From Sphingomonas faeni (GTDB taxonomy: Bacteria; Pseudomonadota; Alphaproteobacteria; Sphingomonadales; Sphingomonadaceae), in assembly GCF_030817315.1 (NCBI RefSeq), contig NZ_JAUSZF010000001.1, positions 506,001 through 570,000 of the forward strand: a stretch of DNA of 64,000 nucleotides. Direction: 5' to 3'. Below, piece after piece: positions 56,569 to 64,000 of the stretch (its first letter is position 1; each line of letters begins with the position of its first letter). A model generated the notes under the pieces. It ran no database searches, was not told where the DNA came from, and was given only the letters and a program-made list of their open reading frames with translations. The position numbers and the translations under genes were made by a program.

Positions 56569-57327
56569 ATGGTAGAGGAACGCATCTGGACGGCCGCGCT
56601 GACGATCATCGGCGACGAGATCCTGTCGGGCCGCACACAGGACAAGAACGTCGCGCAGATCGCGGCCTGGCTCAACGTGCAGGGCATCCGCCTCGCCGAA
56701 GTGCGCGTGGTCGCCGACAAGACCGAGGCGATCGTCGAGGCGGTCAACACCTTGCGCGCACGCAACGACTATCTGTTCACGACCGGTGGGATCGGGCCGA
56801 CTCACGACGACATCACGGTGGACGCGATCGCCGAGGCGCTGGGCGTCGCGGTCGAGCATCATCCGCGCGCGATGGCGGTGCTGGAGGCGTATTACGCGAC
56901 GCGCGGTGGGCTGACCGAGGCGCGGGCAAGGATGGCGCGGGTGCCGGTCGGGGCGGACCTGATCGACAACAAGGTTTCGGGCGCGCCGGGGATCAAGATC
57001 GGCAACATCTTCATCATGGCGGGCGTGCCGCATATTACTGCGGGCATGCTCGATGCGCTGACGGGCACGCTGGAGGGCGGGCGGCCGGTGGTGTCGAAGA
57101 CGATCGGCTGCTGGGTCGCGGAGAGTGAGGTCGCGGACCTGTTGCGCGACGCGGAGAAGACGCATGAGGGTGTCGCGATCGGCAGCTACCCGTTCTTCCG
57201 CGATGGGAAGACGGGTGCGAACTTCGTGGTGCGGAGTTCGGACGAGGCTTTGGTCGATCGGTGTCTCGCGGACCTGACGCGGGATCTCGAGGCGACGGGT
57301 CGGATCGTTACCGCTCAGGGTATCTGA
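56569..57327 (+). CDS. Molybdopterin-binding (CinA-like) domain protein
   Basis: The protein has 252 residues with one MoCF_biosynth domain (about 7-175): IGDEILSGRTQDKNVAQIAAWL, DYLFTTGGIGPTHDDIT and IIMAGVPHI-like FIMAGVPHITAGM. It lacks the C-terminal nicotinamide-nucleotide amidase domain of full-length CinA, so it is the short form. The role may be in pyridine nucleotide recycling, but this is not proven. Confidence 0.85.
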   Translation: MVEERIWTAALTIIGDEILSGRTQDKNVAQIAAWLNVQGIRLAEVRVVADKTEAIVEAVNTLRARNDYLFTTGGIGPTHDDITVDAIAEALGVAVEHHPRAMAVLEAYYATRGGLTEARARMARVPVGADLIDNKVSGAPGIKIGNIFIMAGVPHITAGMLDALTGTLEGGRPVVSKTIGCWVAESEVADLLRDAEKTHEGVAIGSYPFFRDGKTGANFVVRSSDEALVDRCLADLTRDLEATGRIVTAQGI

Positions 57328-57333
57328 CGCGGC

Positions 57334-57747
57334 TCAGGCACCCCATTCGGGGCCGTCGGGATCGGGATAGAAAATGTCGGGATCGTATCGTGCGGAGAGT
57401 GAGCGCGGCGCGGACTCGACCGGGTTTGGCAAGGTCGGTGCACCACCGCGGAAGCGGATGCGGACGTAGCCCATGCTGCCGGCGAGCGCCTGGAAGACGA
57501 CCGCGTAGTCCTCTTGCTGCATGCGCCGGCCGATAAAGGGTGCGCGCTCGGCCGATAGATAGCCCATCTGTACGCCGCGCAGGCTGAATACCGCGACCGC
57601 GTTGGCGTCATGCGGGTTCTTCGGTTCGCGCCGCAGCTCGACCGACTCGCCCGGAACGCACAGCAGCAGTTCCATGCGCCGGTTGCTCTTGCTCTTGTCC
57701 GCGTTGGGAAAGTCGATGCCGACCACGCTGAGCGTCAATTCGTCCAT
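57334..57747 (-). CDS. HIRAN domain protein
   Basis: The protein has 137 residues. The HIRAN domain (about 5-95) shows LSVVGIDFPNADKSKSNRR, VELRREPKNPHDANAVAVFS and GVQMGYLSAERAP. This domain, found in eukaryotic HLTF and in small bacterial proteins, binds DNA 3' ends in some cases. The rest is a short Pro-rich tail. It is convergent with the CinA-like gene, six bases apart. Confidence 0.85.
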   Translation of the reverse strand: MDELTLSVVGIDFPNADKSKSNRRMELLLCVPGESVELRREPKNPHDANAVAVFSLRGVQMGYLSAERAPFIGRRMQQEDYAVVFQALAGSMGYVRIRFRGGAPTLPNPVESAPRSLSARYDPDIFYPDPDGPEWGA

Positions 57748-57929
57748 ACCACAGACGTAGGCTTGGATCGCGCCGATCGAAAGCCGCCGGCAGTCTTGCC
57801 GTAGCCGATGCGTCGGAAACGGACGCATATTGTTCGGCGTCCGCCCTAGAACCGTAAGATCGGTCTGGATTTTTCGGATCCGACCTGTTCCAATCCTGGT
57901 TCGCACCGCCCTTCGATCATGGAGTTCCA

Positions 57930-59975
57930 ATGCCGTCATATCCTATCTCGCGGCTGTTGCTGGGCGCCGCGACGCTCACGCTGTCGACGTCGGCCTTCGC
58001 ACAGACCGCCGCTCCGGCCGGGACTCGCTATGGCAGTTTCGGGATCGATCTCACCGCCGCCGACAAGTCGGTGAAGCCGGGTGACGATTTCTGGACCTAT
58101 GCGAACGGCAGCTGGAACAAGCGTACCGAGATCGCCGCGGATCGCACGTCCGCCGGCGGCAGTGTCATCCTCGCGGATCAGGCGGAGCAGCAGGTCCGCA
58201 CGATCCTCGACGATGCGGCACGCGATCCGGCGGCGGTCGGTCCCGGCGCCAAGCAGTTCGGTGACCTGTATGCGAGCTTCATGGACGAGGCGGCGATCGA
58301 GCGCGCGGGTGCCGCTCCGCTGAAGCCCTATTTTGCGAAGATCGACGCCGCGACCGACAAGCAGAAACTGCAAGTCCTGTTCTCGACGGTCGGTTATGCC
58401 GCGCCGGTCGAGGTCGGCCAGTTGCCCGATCCCGCCGATCCGAAGCGCTATGCGGTCGCCGCGGGGCAGGGCTCGCTCGGCATGGGCGGGCGCGACTATT
58501 ATCTGGAGCAGGGGCCGAAGTACGACACCTTCCGCACCGCGTACCGCGTTTATGTCGAGAAGATCCTGACGCTGTCGGGTATCCCGGATGCATCGGCGAA
58601 GGCAGACCGGATCGTCGCGCTCGAAACCGCGATGGCCAAGGTTCAGTGGTCGCCGGTCCAGTCGCGCGATCTGAAGGCGATGCTGAAGCCGATGGATGCC
58701 GCCGGTCGCAAGGCGCTAGCGCCGGACTTCGACTGGCCGTTGCTGCTGTCGACCGCAGGCTACAGCCAGTTCCCGATCGTCTACATGACCAATTCCACCG
58801 CGCTGACCGAACTCGGCAAGCTGTACGCGGCCACGCCCGTCTCGACATGGCAGGACTGGATGAAGTTCCGCCTCGCCTCGTCCAGCGCGAACGTGCTGCC
58901 CAAGGCGTTCGATCAGGCGAGCTTCGACTTCTACGGCAAGACGCTCGCCGATCAGCCGCAACAGCGCGCACGGTGGAAGCGCGGCATCGCGATGGTCAAC
59001 GGGACGATGGGCGAGGCCGTCGGCGAGGTGTACGTGAAGCGCCATTACCCGCCCGAGAGCGAAGCGAAGATGGGTGAGCTGATCGCCAATCTGCGTGCTG
59101 CGTACAAGGAGCGGATCGGCGCGAACGGCTGGATGGACCCGGCGACCAAGACGCAGGCGCTGGCAAAACTCGCCGCGTTCGATCCGCGGATCGGTCATCC
59201 GGTGAAGTATATCGACTATGCGTCGCTGAAGGTCGTGCGCGGCGATCCGCTCGGCAATGCGATCCGTTCCGGCGAGTTCCAGCATCAGCTCGAACTGTCG
59301 CGGCTCGGCAAGCCGGTGGACCGTACGCTCTGGGGCATGACGCCGCAGACGGTGAACGCCTATTATGATCCGCTCAACAACCAGATCACGTTCCCGGCGG
59401 CGATCCTGCAGCCGCCCTATTTCGATCCGAAGGCGGATGCCGCGGTGAATTACGGGGCGATCGGCGCGATCATCGGTCACGAGATGGGCCACGGCTTCGA
59501 CGATCAAGGCAGCCAGTTCAGCGCATCGGGCAAGTTCGAGAACTGGTGGACGCCGGAGGCTCGCACCGCCTTCACGCAGCGTACCGCCGCGCTGTCGAAG
59601 CAGTATGACGCGTACGAGCCGATCCCCGGCGTGCGTGTAAAGGGTGCGCTGACGCTCGGCGAGAACATCGGCGATCTCGGCGGTGTCGAGACGGCCTATG
59701 CCGCGTATCAAAAGTATCAGGCCGTCCACGGCAAGGCGCCGGTAATCGACGGGCTGACCGGCGACCAGCGCTTCTTCCTGTCCTATGCGCAGGCGTGGCA
59801 AGCCAAGTTGCGCGAGGGTGCGGCGCGGGCGCGGCTGTTGACCGATCCGCACTCGCCACCGTTCTACCGCGTCAACGGCATCGTCCGTAACGTCGACGCC
59901 TGGTACACCGCGTTCGACGTGAAGCCCGGTAATGCACTGTATCTGGCACCGGCGCAGCGCGTCCACATCTGGTGA
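57930..59975 (+). CDS. M13 family metallopeptidase, copy 3
   Basis: The protein has 681 residues. It has a signal peptide (YPISRLLLGAATLTLSTSAFA), KPGDDFWTYANGSWNK, the zinc site GHEMGHGFDDQG, GENIGDLGG and the terminal AQRVHIW. It is more distant from the tandem pair near 7-10 kb than they are from one another (for example GH-EMGHGFDD against GHEISHHFDD). It is divergent from the HIRAN gene. A perfect 10-bp hairpin follows. Confidence 0.92.
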   Translation: MPSYPISRLLLGAATLTLSTSAFAQTAAPAGTRYGSFGIDLTAADKSVKPGDDFWTYANGSWNKRTEIAADRTSAGGSVILADQAEQQVRTILDDAARDPAAVGPGAKQFGDLYASFMDEAAIERAGAAPLKPYFAKIDAATDKQKLQVLFSTVGYAAPVEVGQLPDPADPKRYAVAAGQGSLGMGGRDYYLEQGPKYDTFRTAYRVYVEKILTLSGIPDASAKADRIVALETAMAKVQWSPVQSRDLKAMLKPMDAAGRKALAPDFDWPLLLSTAGYSQFPIVYMTNSTALTELGKLYAATPVSTWQDWMKFRLASSSANVLPKAFDQASFDFYGKTLADQPQQRARWKRGIAMVNGTMGEAVGEVYVKRHYPPESEAKMGELIANLRAAYKERIGANGWMDPATKTQALAKLAAFDPRIGHPVKYIDYASLKVVRGDPLGNAIRSGEFQHQLELSRLGKPVDRTLWGMTPQTVNAYYDPLNNQITFPAAILQPPYFDPKADAAVNYGAIGAIIGHEMGHGFDDQGSQFSASGKFENWWTPEARTAFTQRTAALSKQYDAYEPIPGVRVKGALTLGENIGDLGGVETAYAAYQKYQAVHGKAPVIDGLTGDQRFFLSYAQAWQAKLREGAARARLLTDPHSPPFYRVNGIVRNVDAWYTAFDVKPGNALYLAPAQRVHIW

Positions 59976-59981
59976 TGCGAT

Positions 59982-60007
59982 GCCGTGTCGGTGAAGGCCG
60001 ACACGGC
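59982..60007 (+). terminator. Hairpin after the third M13 gene
   Basis: GCCGTGTCGG and CCGACACGGC form a perfect 10-bp stem around TGAAGG, six bases past the stop. A second hairpin (CCGGAAC/GTTCCGG) follows at 60011-60040. No T-tract is present. Confidence 0.5.
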
Positions 60008-60040
60008 GGCCCGGAACGGCGTCGCGTGACGCTGTTCCGG

Positions 60041-60466
60041 GTGACCAATTCCAACTCTTGAAGCCCGCTTGCCGCTTCCCTCCTGCTGAACGCTTGTTTC
60101 CCCATCAAGCGTTGCGGTTCCATGCTGCAACGCTTTGCTGCGCTGCGCTGCACAAATCAAGAATATGACTGGCTGACCTGTTCCCTTCCAGGGAGGGGAA
60201 TCCTCTTAAGCCCCCAGGCCTTTTAGCGCTGTGCGCGGGTCGCGGCAGATGAGCGCTCACACGCGAAGAACGCGCGTCCAGCACTACGCTGGCGACGCGT
60301 CATCGACCGGCGTTCGCAACGCCTAATCAGAATTGGTTCCGAAAACGGAATCGTTGCACCGCTGCAACTCGGTGCGCCGTTCACTCATCGCGGGAATTTG
60401 CCGTTTTCGATCGCCGGGGGTGATCGGGGGGCGATTTTACAAGCGTGATACCAGGAGGAAACGGCA
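60041..60466. other. Non-coding gap upstream of the adhesin gene
   Basis: It contains a half-palindrome left from a family A repeat (CCCTTCCAGGGAGGGG at 60183-60198) and a long AT/GC mixed stretch before the adhesin. The adhesin promoter must lie here, but no clear -35/-10 pair is seen. Confidence 0.4.
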
Positions 60467-63400
60467 ATGAACGTGGACGTGATCTCGAAGGCTACCGGCG
60501 CAGTCAGCCAGGTTTCGACCGGCACGATCGATCTCGACGCACCCAGCATCGTCCGGCTCGACATCGCTCGGGCGGACCTCGCAGGGATCGAACGGCAGGG
60601 CCAGGATCTCGTCGTCAGGTTGGCGAACGGCGAGCAGGTCCGGGTCGTCGATTTCTACTCTGCCGACCCCGCCGTTTCCAACGACCTCGTCCTGCGCGAA
60701 CCCGATGGAACCCTGTGGCACGCCCGCACGACGAATACGCCGGTCACGTTCACGCAAATCGAAGATCTCGACGATCTCGCGGTCGTAGCATCGGGCGGCG
60801 GTTCGTCGCTTGCGCTGCCGGCGATCCTGGCAGGCGTCGCCGGGGCGGCGGGACTGGCCGCGGTCGCCGCCGGTGGCGGCGGTGGTGACGACGACGATCG
60901 GCCCACTCAGCCCAATCCCGGGCCCGGCACCGGCGTGACGCCCGATACGACCGCTCCGTCGTCGCCGACTGCAACCGTCCGCGGCGATGGGGCCGTGCTG
61001 ACGGGCACCGGCCAGGCCGGCGCGACGATCCAGGTTCGCGACGCCAGCGGCGCGGTGATCGGCACCGGCGTCGTCGGCGCCGACGGCACTTATTCGGTCA
61101 CGCTGACGTCGCCGCAGATCAAGGGCGATCCGGTCGTCGTCACGCAGACCGATCCGGCCGGCAACGTCTCCCCCGGAACGACCGCCGCGACCCCCGACCT
61201 GACGGCACCCGCCGCTCCGAGCGCCACCGTCGATGAGACGGGAACGATCGTCACCGGCCGCGGCGAGCCCGGCGCCACCGTGACCGTCGCGGACTCGACC
61301 GGCGCGATCGTCGGTACGACGGTCGTGGCGGCCGACGGGACCTATACGTTGACGCTGCCGACCCCGCGTGTCGACGGCACCGACCTGACGATCGTGCAGA
61401 CCGACGCTGCCGGGAACGTCTCCGCTCCCGTCACGATCGCCACGCCAGACCTGACCGCGCCGGCTGCTCCGGCGGCGGCGATCTCGGGTGACGGATCGCA
61501 AGTCACCGGCCAAGGCGAGCCGGGTGCGACCGTCACGATCCGCGACGCGACCGGCGCGGTCATCGCGACCGTCGTCGTCGGCGCCGACGGCAACTATTCG
61601 GCGGCGCTCGTGCCGGCGCAGGTCGACGGCACGACGCTGTCCGTCGTCCAGACCGATCCGTCCGGCAACGTCTCGCCCGCCGTCGATCTCGGTACGCCGG
61701 ATCTTACCGCGCCCGCGCCGCCGACGATCGCGATCGACGCCACCGGCACGCAGGTCAGCGGCACCGGCGGGCCCGGCGCGCAGGTCGTCATCACCGATCC
61801 GGCAGGCACGACGCTCGCGACGGCGACGGTTGCCGCGGACGGCAGCTATACCGCGATCCTCTCGACCCCGCAGGTCGACGGCGAGGTGATCGTTGCCCGC
61901 CAGACCGATGCCGCCGGCAATGCATCGGGCACCGCCAGCACGATTGCGCCCGACTTCACCGCGCCCGCTCAGCCGACCGCGACGATCAGCGCCGACGGCA
62001 CGTCCGTGGCCGGGACCGGCGAACCGGGTGCCCGCATCGTCTTCGCGGACGCCAGCGGGACCGTGATCGGCTCGGCGACGGTAGCGGCGGACGGCAGCTA
62101 CAGCACCGCGCTGACCCCGGCGCAGGCGAATGGCGAACAGCTGACCGCGACGCAGGTGGATGCAGCAGGCAATGCGGCACCACCGCTGTCGCTGACCGCA
62201 CCCGATGCGACGGCGCCGCTCGCGCCCGTCGCGACGCTCGATGCCAATGGTACGATCGTCACCGGCTCGGGAGAGGCCGGCGCCACCGTCACGGTGCGCG
62301 ACGCGAACGGCGCCGTTCTCGGGACGGCGACCGTCGGCGCGCAGGGCAATTATGCGATCACGCTCGCCACCGTGCAGGGCAATAGCGAGACACTGTCCGT
62401 CACGCAGGCGGATGCGGCCGGGAACGTGTCGCCTGCGGCCACGCTGGTCGCACCCGACCTGACCGCTCCGCTCGCACCGACCGGCATCGTCGCCGGCGAC
62501 GGCACCAGCATCAGCGGCTCGGGCGAAGTCGGCGCGACCGTGACGATCCGCAGCCCGGTCGGCGCGGTCATCGCCACCGCGGTCGTCGGCGCGGACGGCA
62601 CCTATGCCGCGGTGCTCACGCCTGCGCAGGTCGACGGCGAGGTGCTGACGGTGCGCCAGGCCGACGCCGCCGGCAATGTGTCGCCGACCGCGACGGCCAC
62701 GGCACCCGACCTGGTCCTGGACGACGGGCCCGACGCACCGACCGCCACCGTCGCTGCCGATGGCTCGGCCGTGACCGGTGTCGCCGTCGCGGGCGCCGCG
62801 ATCACGCTGTACGATGCCGATGGAACGATCATCGGTACAGGCGTAGCGGATGCCGACGGCAGCTATTCCGTCGCCCTGACACCGGCGCGCATCGACGGCG
62901 AGACGATCGGCGTCACGCAGGCCGATGCGGACGGCGACGTCTCGCCTCCGGCCCTCGCCATCGCGCCCGATCTGACTGCGCCCGACGCTCCCGTCGCAAC
63001 GCTCGATCCGACCGGCGCCGTGGTCACCGGCAGCGCCGAGGCAGGGGCGGCGATCACCGTGCGCGCCGCCGACGGCACCGTGCTGGGCACCACCACCGCG
63101 AATGCCAACGGCGACTACGCGGTTACGCTGACTACGGTGCAGGATGCCGGCGGCACGATTTCGGTGACGCAGGCCGATGCGGCGGGCAACGTCTCGCCGC
63201 CAGCCAACCTCGCAGCTCCCGACTTCGTCGCGCCCGACGCACCGGTCGCCACGGTCGCGCCCGACGGTAGCGCCGTCACCGGCACCGGTGAGGCTGGCGC
63301 CACCGTCACGGTCCGCGACACCGCGGGCGTCGTGATCGGCAGCGCGACCGTCGCTGGCGACGGGACCTATTCGGCGCCGCTCGCCACGCCGCAAGCCAAT

Positions 63401-64000
63401 GGCGAGACCGTGTCCGTCACGCTGACCGACACGGCCGGTAACGTCTCGCCGTCCGTCGATGCGGTCGCGCCCGACATCACCGCACCCGGCACGCCCACCG
63501 CGACCCTGTCCGGCGACGGCGGGCTTGTGGCGGGCACTGGCGAGCCTGGTGCCGTCGTCACCGTCACCGCACCCGGTGGCGCGGTCATCGGGTCCGCGAC
63601 GGTCGGCGCCGACGGCAGCTATGTCGTCACGCTCGCCGCGCCGCAGACCAATGGCGAGACGCTGGTGGTGACTCAGGCCGATGCGGCCGGCAACATTTCC
63701 GCGCCCGTCAGCGTCGTCGCGGCGGATGTGACCGCACCCGCCGCACCGACGGTGGTCGTCAACGGTGACGGCACGGCTGTGACGGGAACCGGCGAGCCTG
63801 GCGCGACCGTGACCATCACCGACCCCGCGGGGGTCGCGATCGGCACCGCGCTGGTCGACGCGGGCGGTACCTATACCGCGCAACTGAGCACGGCGCAGGT
63901 CAATGGCGAGACGCTGACCGCGACGCAGGCGGATGCCGCCGGCAACGTGTCGGGTATCGCCACGACGATCGCGCCCGACTTCACCGCGCCCGCGCCCGTC
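60467..64000 (+). CDS. Bap/BapA-type giant adhesin with Ig-like repeats, N-terminal part
   Basis: AGGAGGA lies seven bases before the ATG, and the frame stays open for 1178 codons to the end of the window. Residues 1-115 resemble the BapA prefix domain (DLDAPSIVRLDIARADLAGI, VRVVDFYSADPAVSNDLVLR). A hydrophobic Ala/Gly segment (LALPAILAGVAGAAGLAAV) and GGGGGDDDD follow. From about residue 160 there are twelve tandem Ig-like repeats of 84 residues, each with TAP-x-AP, a GEPGATVTV-like strand, and a QTDAAGNVS-like end. Such proteins leave through type I secretion and promote biofilms; the secretion signal would be at the missing C-terminus. Confidence 0.85.
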   Translation, partial: MNVDVISKATGAVSQVSTGTIDLDAPSIVRLDIARADLAGIERQGQDLVVRLANGEQVRVVDFYSADPAVSNDLVLREPDGTLWHARTTNTPVTFTQIEDLDDLAVVASGGGSSLALPAILAGVAGAAGLAAVAAGGGGGDDDDRPTQPNPGPGTGVTPDTTAPSSPTATVRGDGAVLTGTGQAGATIQVRDASGAVIGTGVVGADGTYSVTLTSPQIKGDPVVVTQTDPAGNVSPGTTAATPDLTAPAAPSATVDETGTIVTGRGEPGATVTVADSTGAIVGTTVVAADGTYTLTLPTPRVDGTDLTIVQTDAAGNVSAPVTIATPDLTAPAAPAAAISGDGSQVTGQGEPGATVTIRDATGAVIATVVVGADGNYSAALVPAQVDGTTLSVVQTDPSGNVSPAVDLGTPDLTAPAPPTIAIDATGTQVSGTGGPGAQVVITDPAGTTLATATVAADGSYTAILSTPQVDGEVIVARQTDAAGNASGTASTIAPDFTAPAQPTATISADGTSVAGTGEPGARIVFADASGTVIGSATVAADGSYSTALTPAQANGEQLTATQVDAAGNAAPPLSLTAPDATAPLAPVATLDANGTIVTGSGEAGATVTVRDANGAVLGTATVGAQGNYAITLATVQGNSETLSVTQADAAGNVSPAATLVAPDLTAPLAPTGIVAGDGTSISGSGEVGATVTIRSPVGAVIATAVVGADGTYAAVLTPAQVDGEVLTVRQADAAGNVSPTATATAPDLVLDDGPDAPTATVAADGSAVTGVAVAGAAITLYDADGTIIGTGVADADGSYSVALTPARIDGETIGVTQADADGDVSPPALAIAPDLTAPDAPVATLDPTGAVVTGSAEAGAAITVRAADGTVLGTTTANANGDYAVTLTTVQDAGGTISVTQADAAGNVSPPANLAAPDFVAPDAPVATVAPDGSAVTGTGEAGATVTVRDTAGVVIGSATVAGDGTYSAPLATPQANGETVSVTLTDTAGNVSPSVDAVAPDITAPGTPTATLSGDGGLVAGTGEPGAVVTVTAPGGAVIGSATVGADGSYVVTLAAPQTNGETLVVTQADAAGNISAPVSVVAADVTAPAAPTVVVNGDGTAVTGTGEPGATVTITDPAGVAIGTALVDAGGTYTAQLSTAQVNGETLTATQADAAGNVSGIATTIAPDFTAPAPV
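60945..64000 (+). repeat. Tandem 252-base repeats encoding Ig-like domains
   Basis: Twelve units plus the start of a thirteenth. The spacing between successive TAP-x-AP codons is 252 bases, except one unit near 62.5-62.7 kb of 261 bases, where LVLDDGPDAPT replaces the usual LTAPxAPT. The units differ at many positions, so they are not very recent copies. Confidence 0.9.

Noticed and set aside
60445..60888. Plus-strand frame overlapping the adhesin N-terminus
   Set aside because: The frame beginning at 60467 with AGGAGGA and a BapA-like product is clearly preferred.
60437..63883. 1148-codon frame antisense to the adhesin
   Set aside because: It follows from the codon phase of the 252-base repeats; the sense frame has a strong ribosome site and recognisable domains.

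Overview
The window is GC-rich chromosomal DNA that most resembles a sphingomonad (Alphaproteobacteria, Sphingomonas or a near relative). The inference rests on gene content and order: a complete Entner-Doudoroff operon (zwf-pgl-edd-glk-eda), a CckA-type hybrid kinase, the fabD-fabG-acpP-fabF-mltG and yfgM-bamB-der clusters, three M13 metallopeptidases, a TonB-dependent receptor, and many intergenic palindromes of a kind common in this group. No rRNA, tRNA, CRISPR array, prophage or classical insertion sequence was seen.

Layout. 1-6.4 kb: end of a MATE transporter, NYN/LOTUS protein, DoxX protein, greB and slt on the minus strand, then dapA, smpB and a DUF2062 protein on the plus strand. 6.4-14 kb: two tandem M13 peptidases, cckA and a single-domain response regulator. 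14.3-19.1 kb: ilvD, a small lipoprotein, nnrE/nnrD and an RNA methyltransferase, joined by overlaps. 19.2-24 kb: truA and fmt face recR, def and rmuC. 24.3-26.2 kb: the rpsF-rpsR-rplI operon and an RcnB-like gene. 26.4-31.3 kb: the fatty-acid synthesis cluster, interrupted by a GxxExxY gene with terminal inverted repeats. 31.4-39 kb: on the minus strand a MarR regulator, an SH3-like protein, a frameshifted argC and the Entner-Doudoroff genes. 39.2-49.9 kb: secG, pyrG, a frameshifted TonB receptor, panB, a frameshifted yfgM-like gene, bamB, der and a TusA-like gene. 50-52.3 kb: bfd-bfr behind two palindromic boxes, and a DUF418 membrane protein preceded by a decayed partial copy of itself. 52.9-60 kb: purL, map, a CinA-like protein, a HIRAN protein and a third M13 peptidase. 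60.5-64 kb: the start of a giant Bap-type adhesin that runs off the window.

Most genes are core housekeeping: central carbon flux, fatty acids, ribosome assembly and rescue, translation start and end processing, envelope assembly and nucleotide synthesis. The less ordinary material is small: (i) a short leader ORF beginning MLRERLYFLYFT or a one-residue variant, found three times and overlapping the start of the next gene; (ii) about twenty palindromic repeat units, one inserted in frame inside nnrE, one reaching the 3' ends of two convergent genes, and one forming the apparent ribosome binding site of mltG; (iii) the GxxExxY module inside the fab operon; (iv) three single-indel frameshifts in conserved genes within about 9 kb, which could be sequencing errors or real decay.
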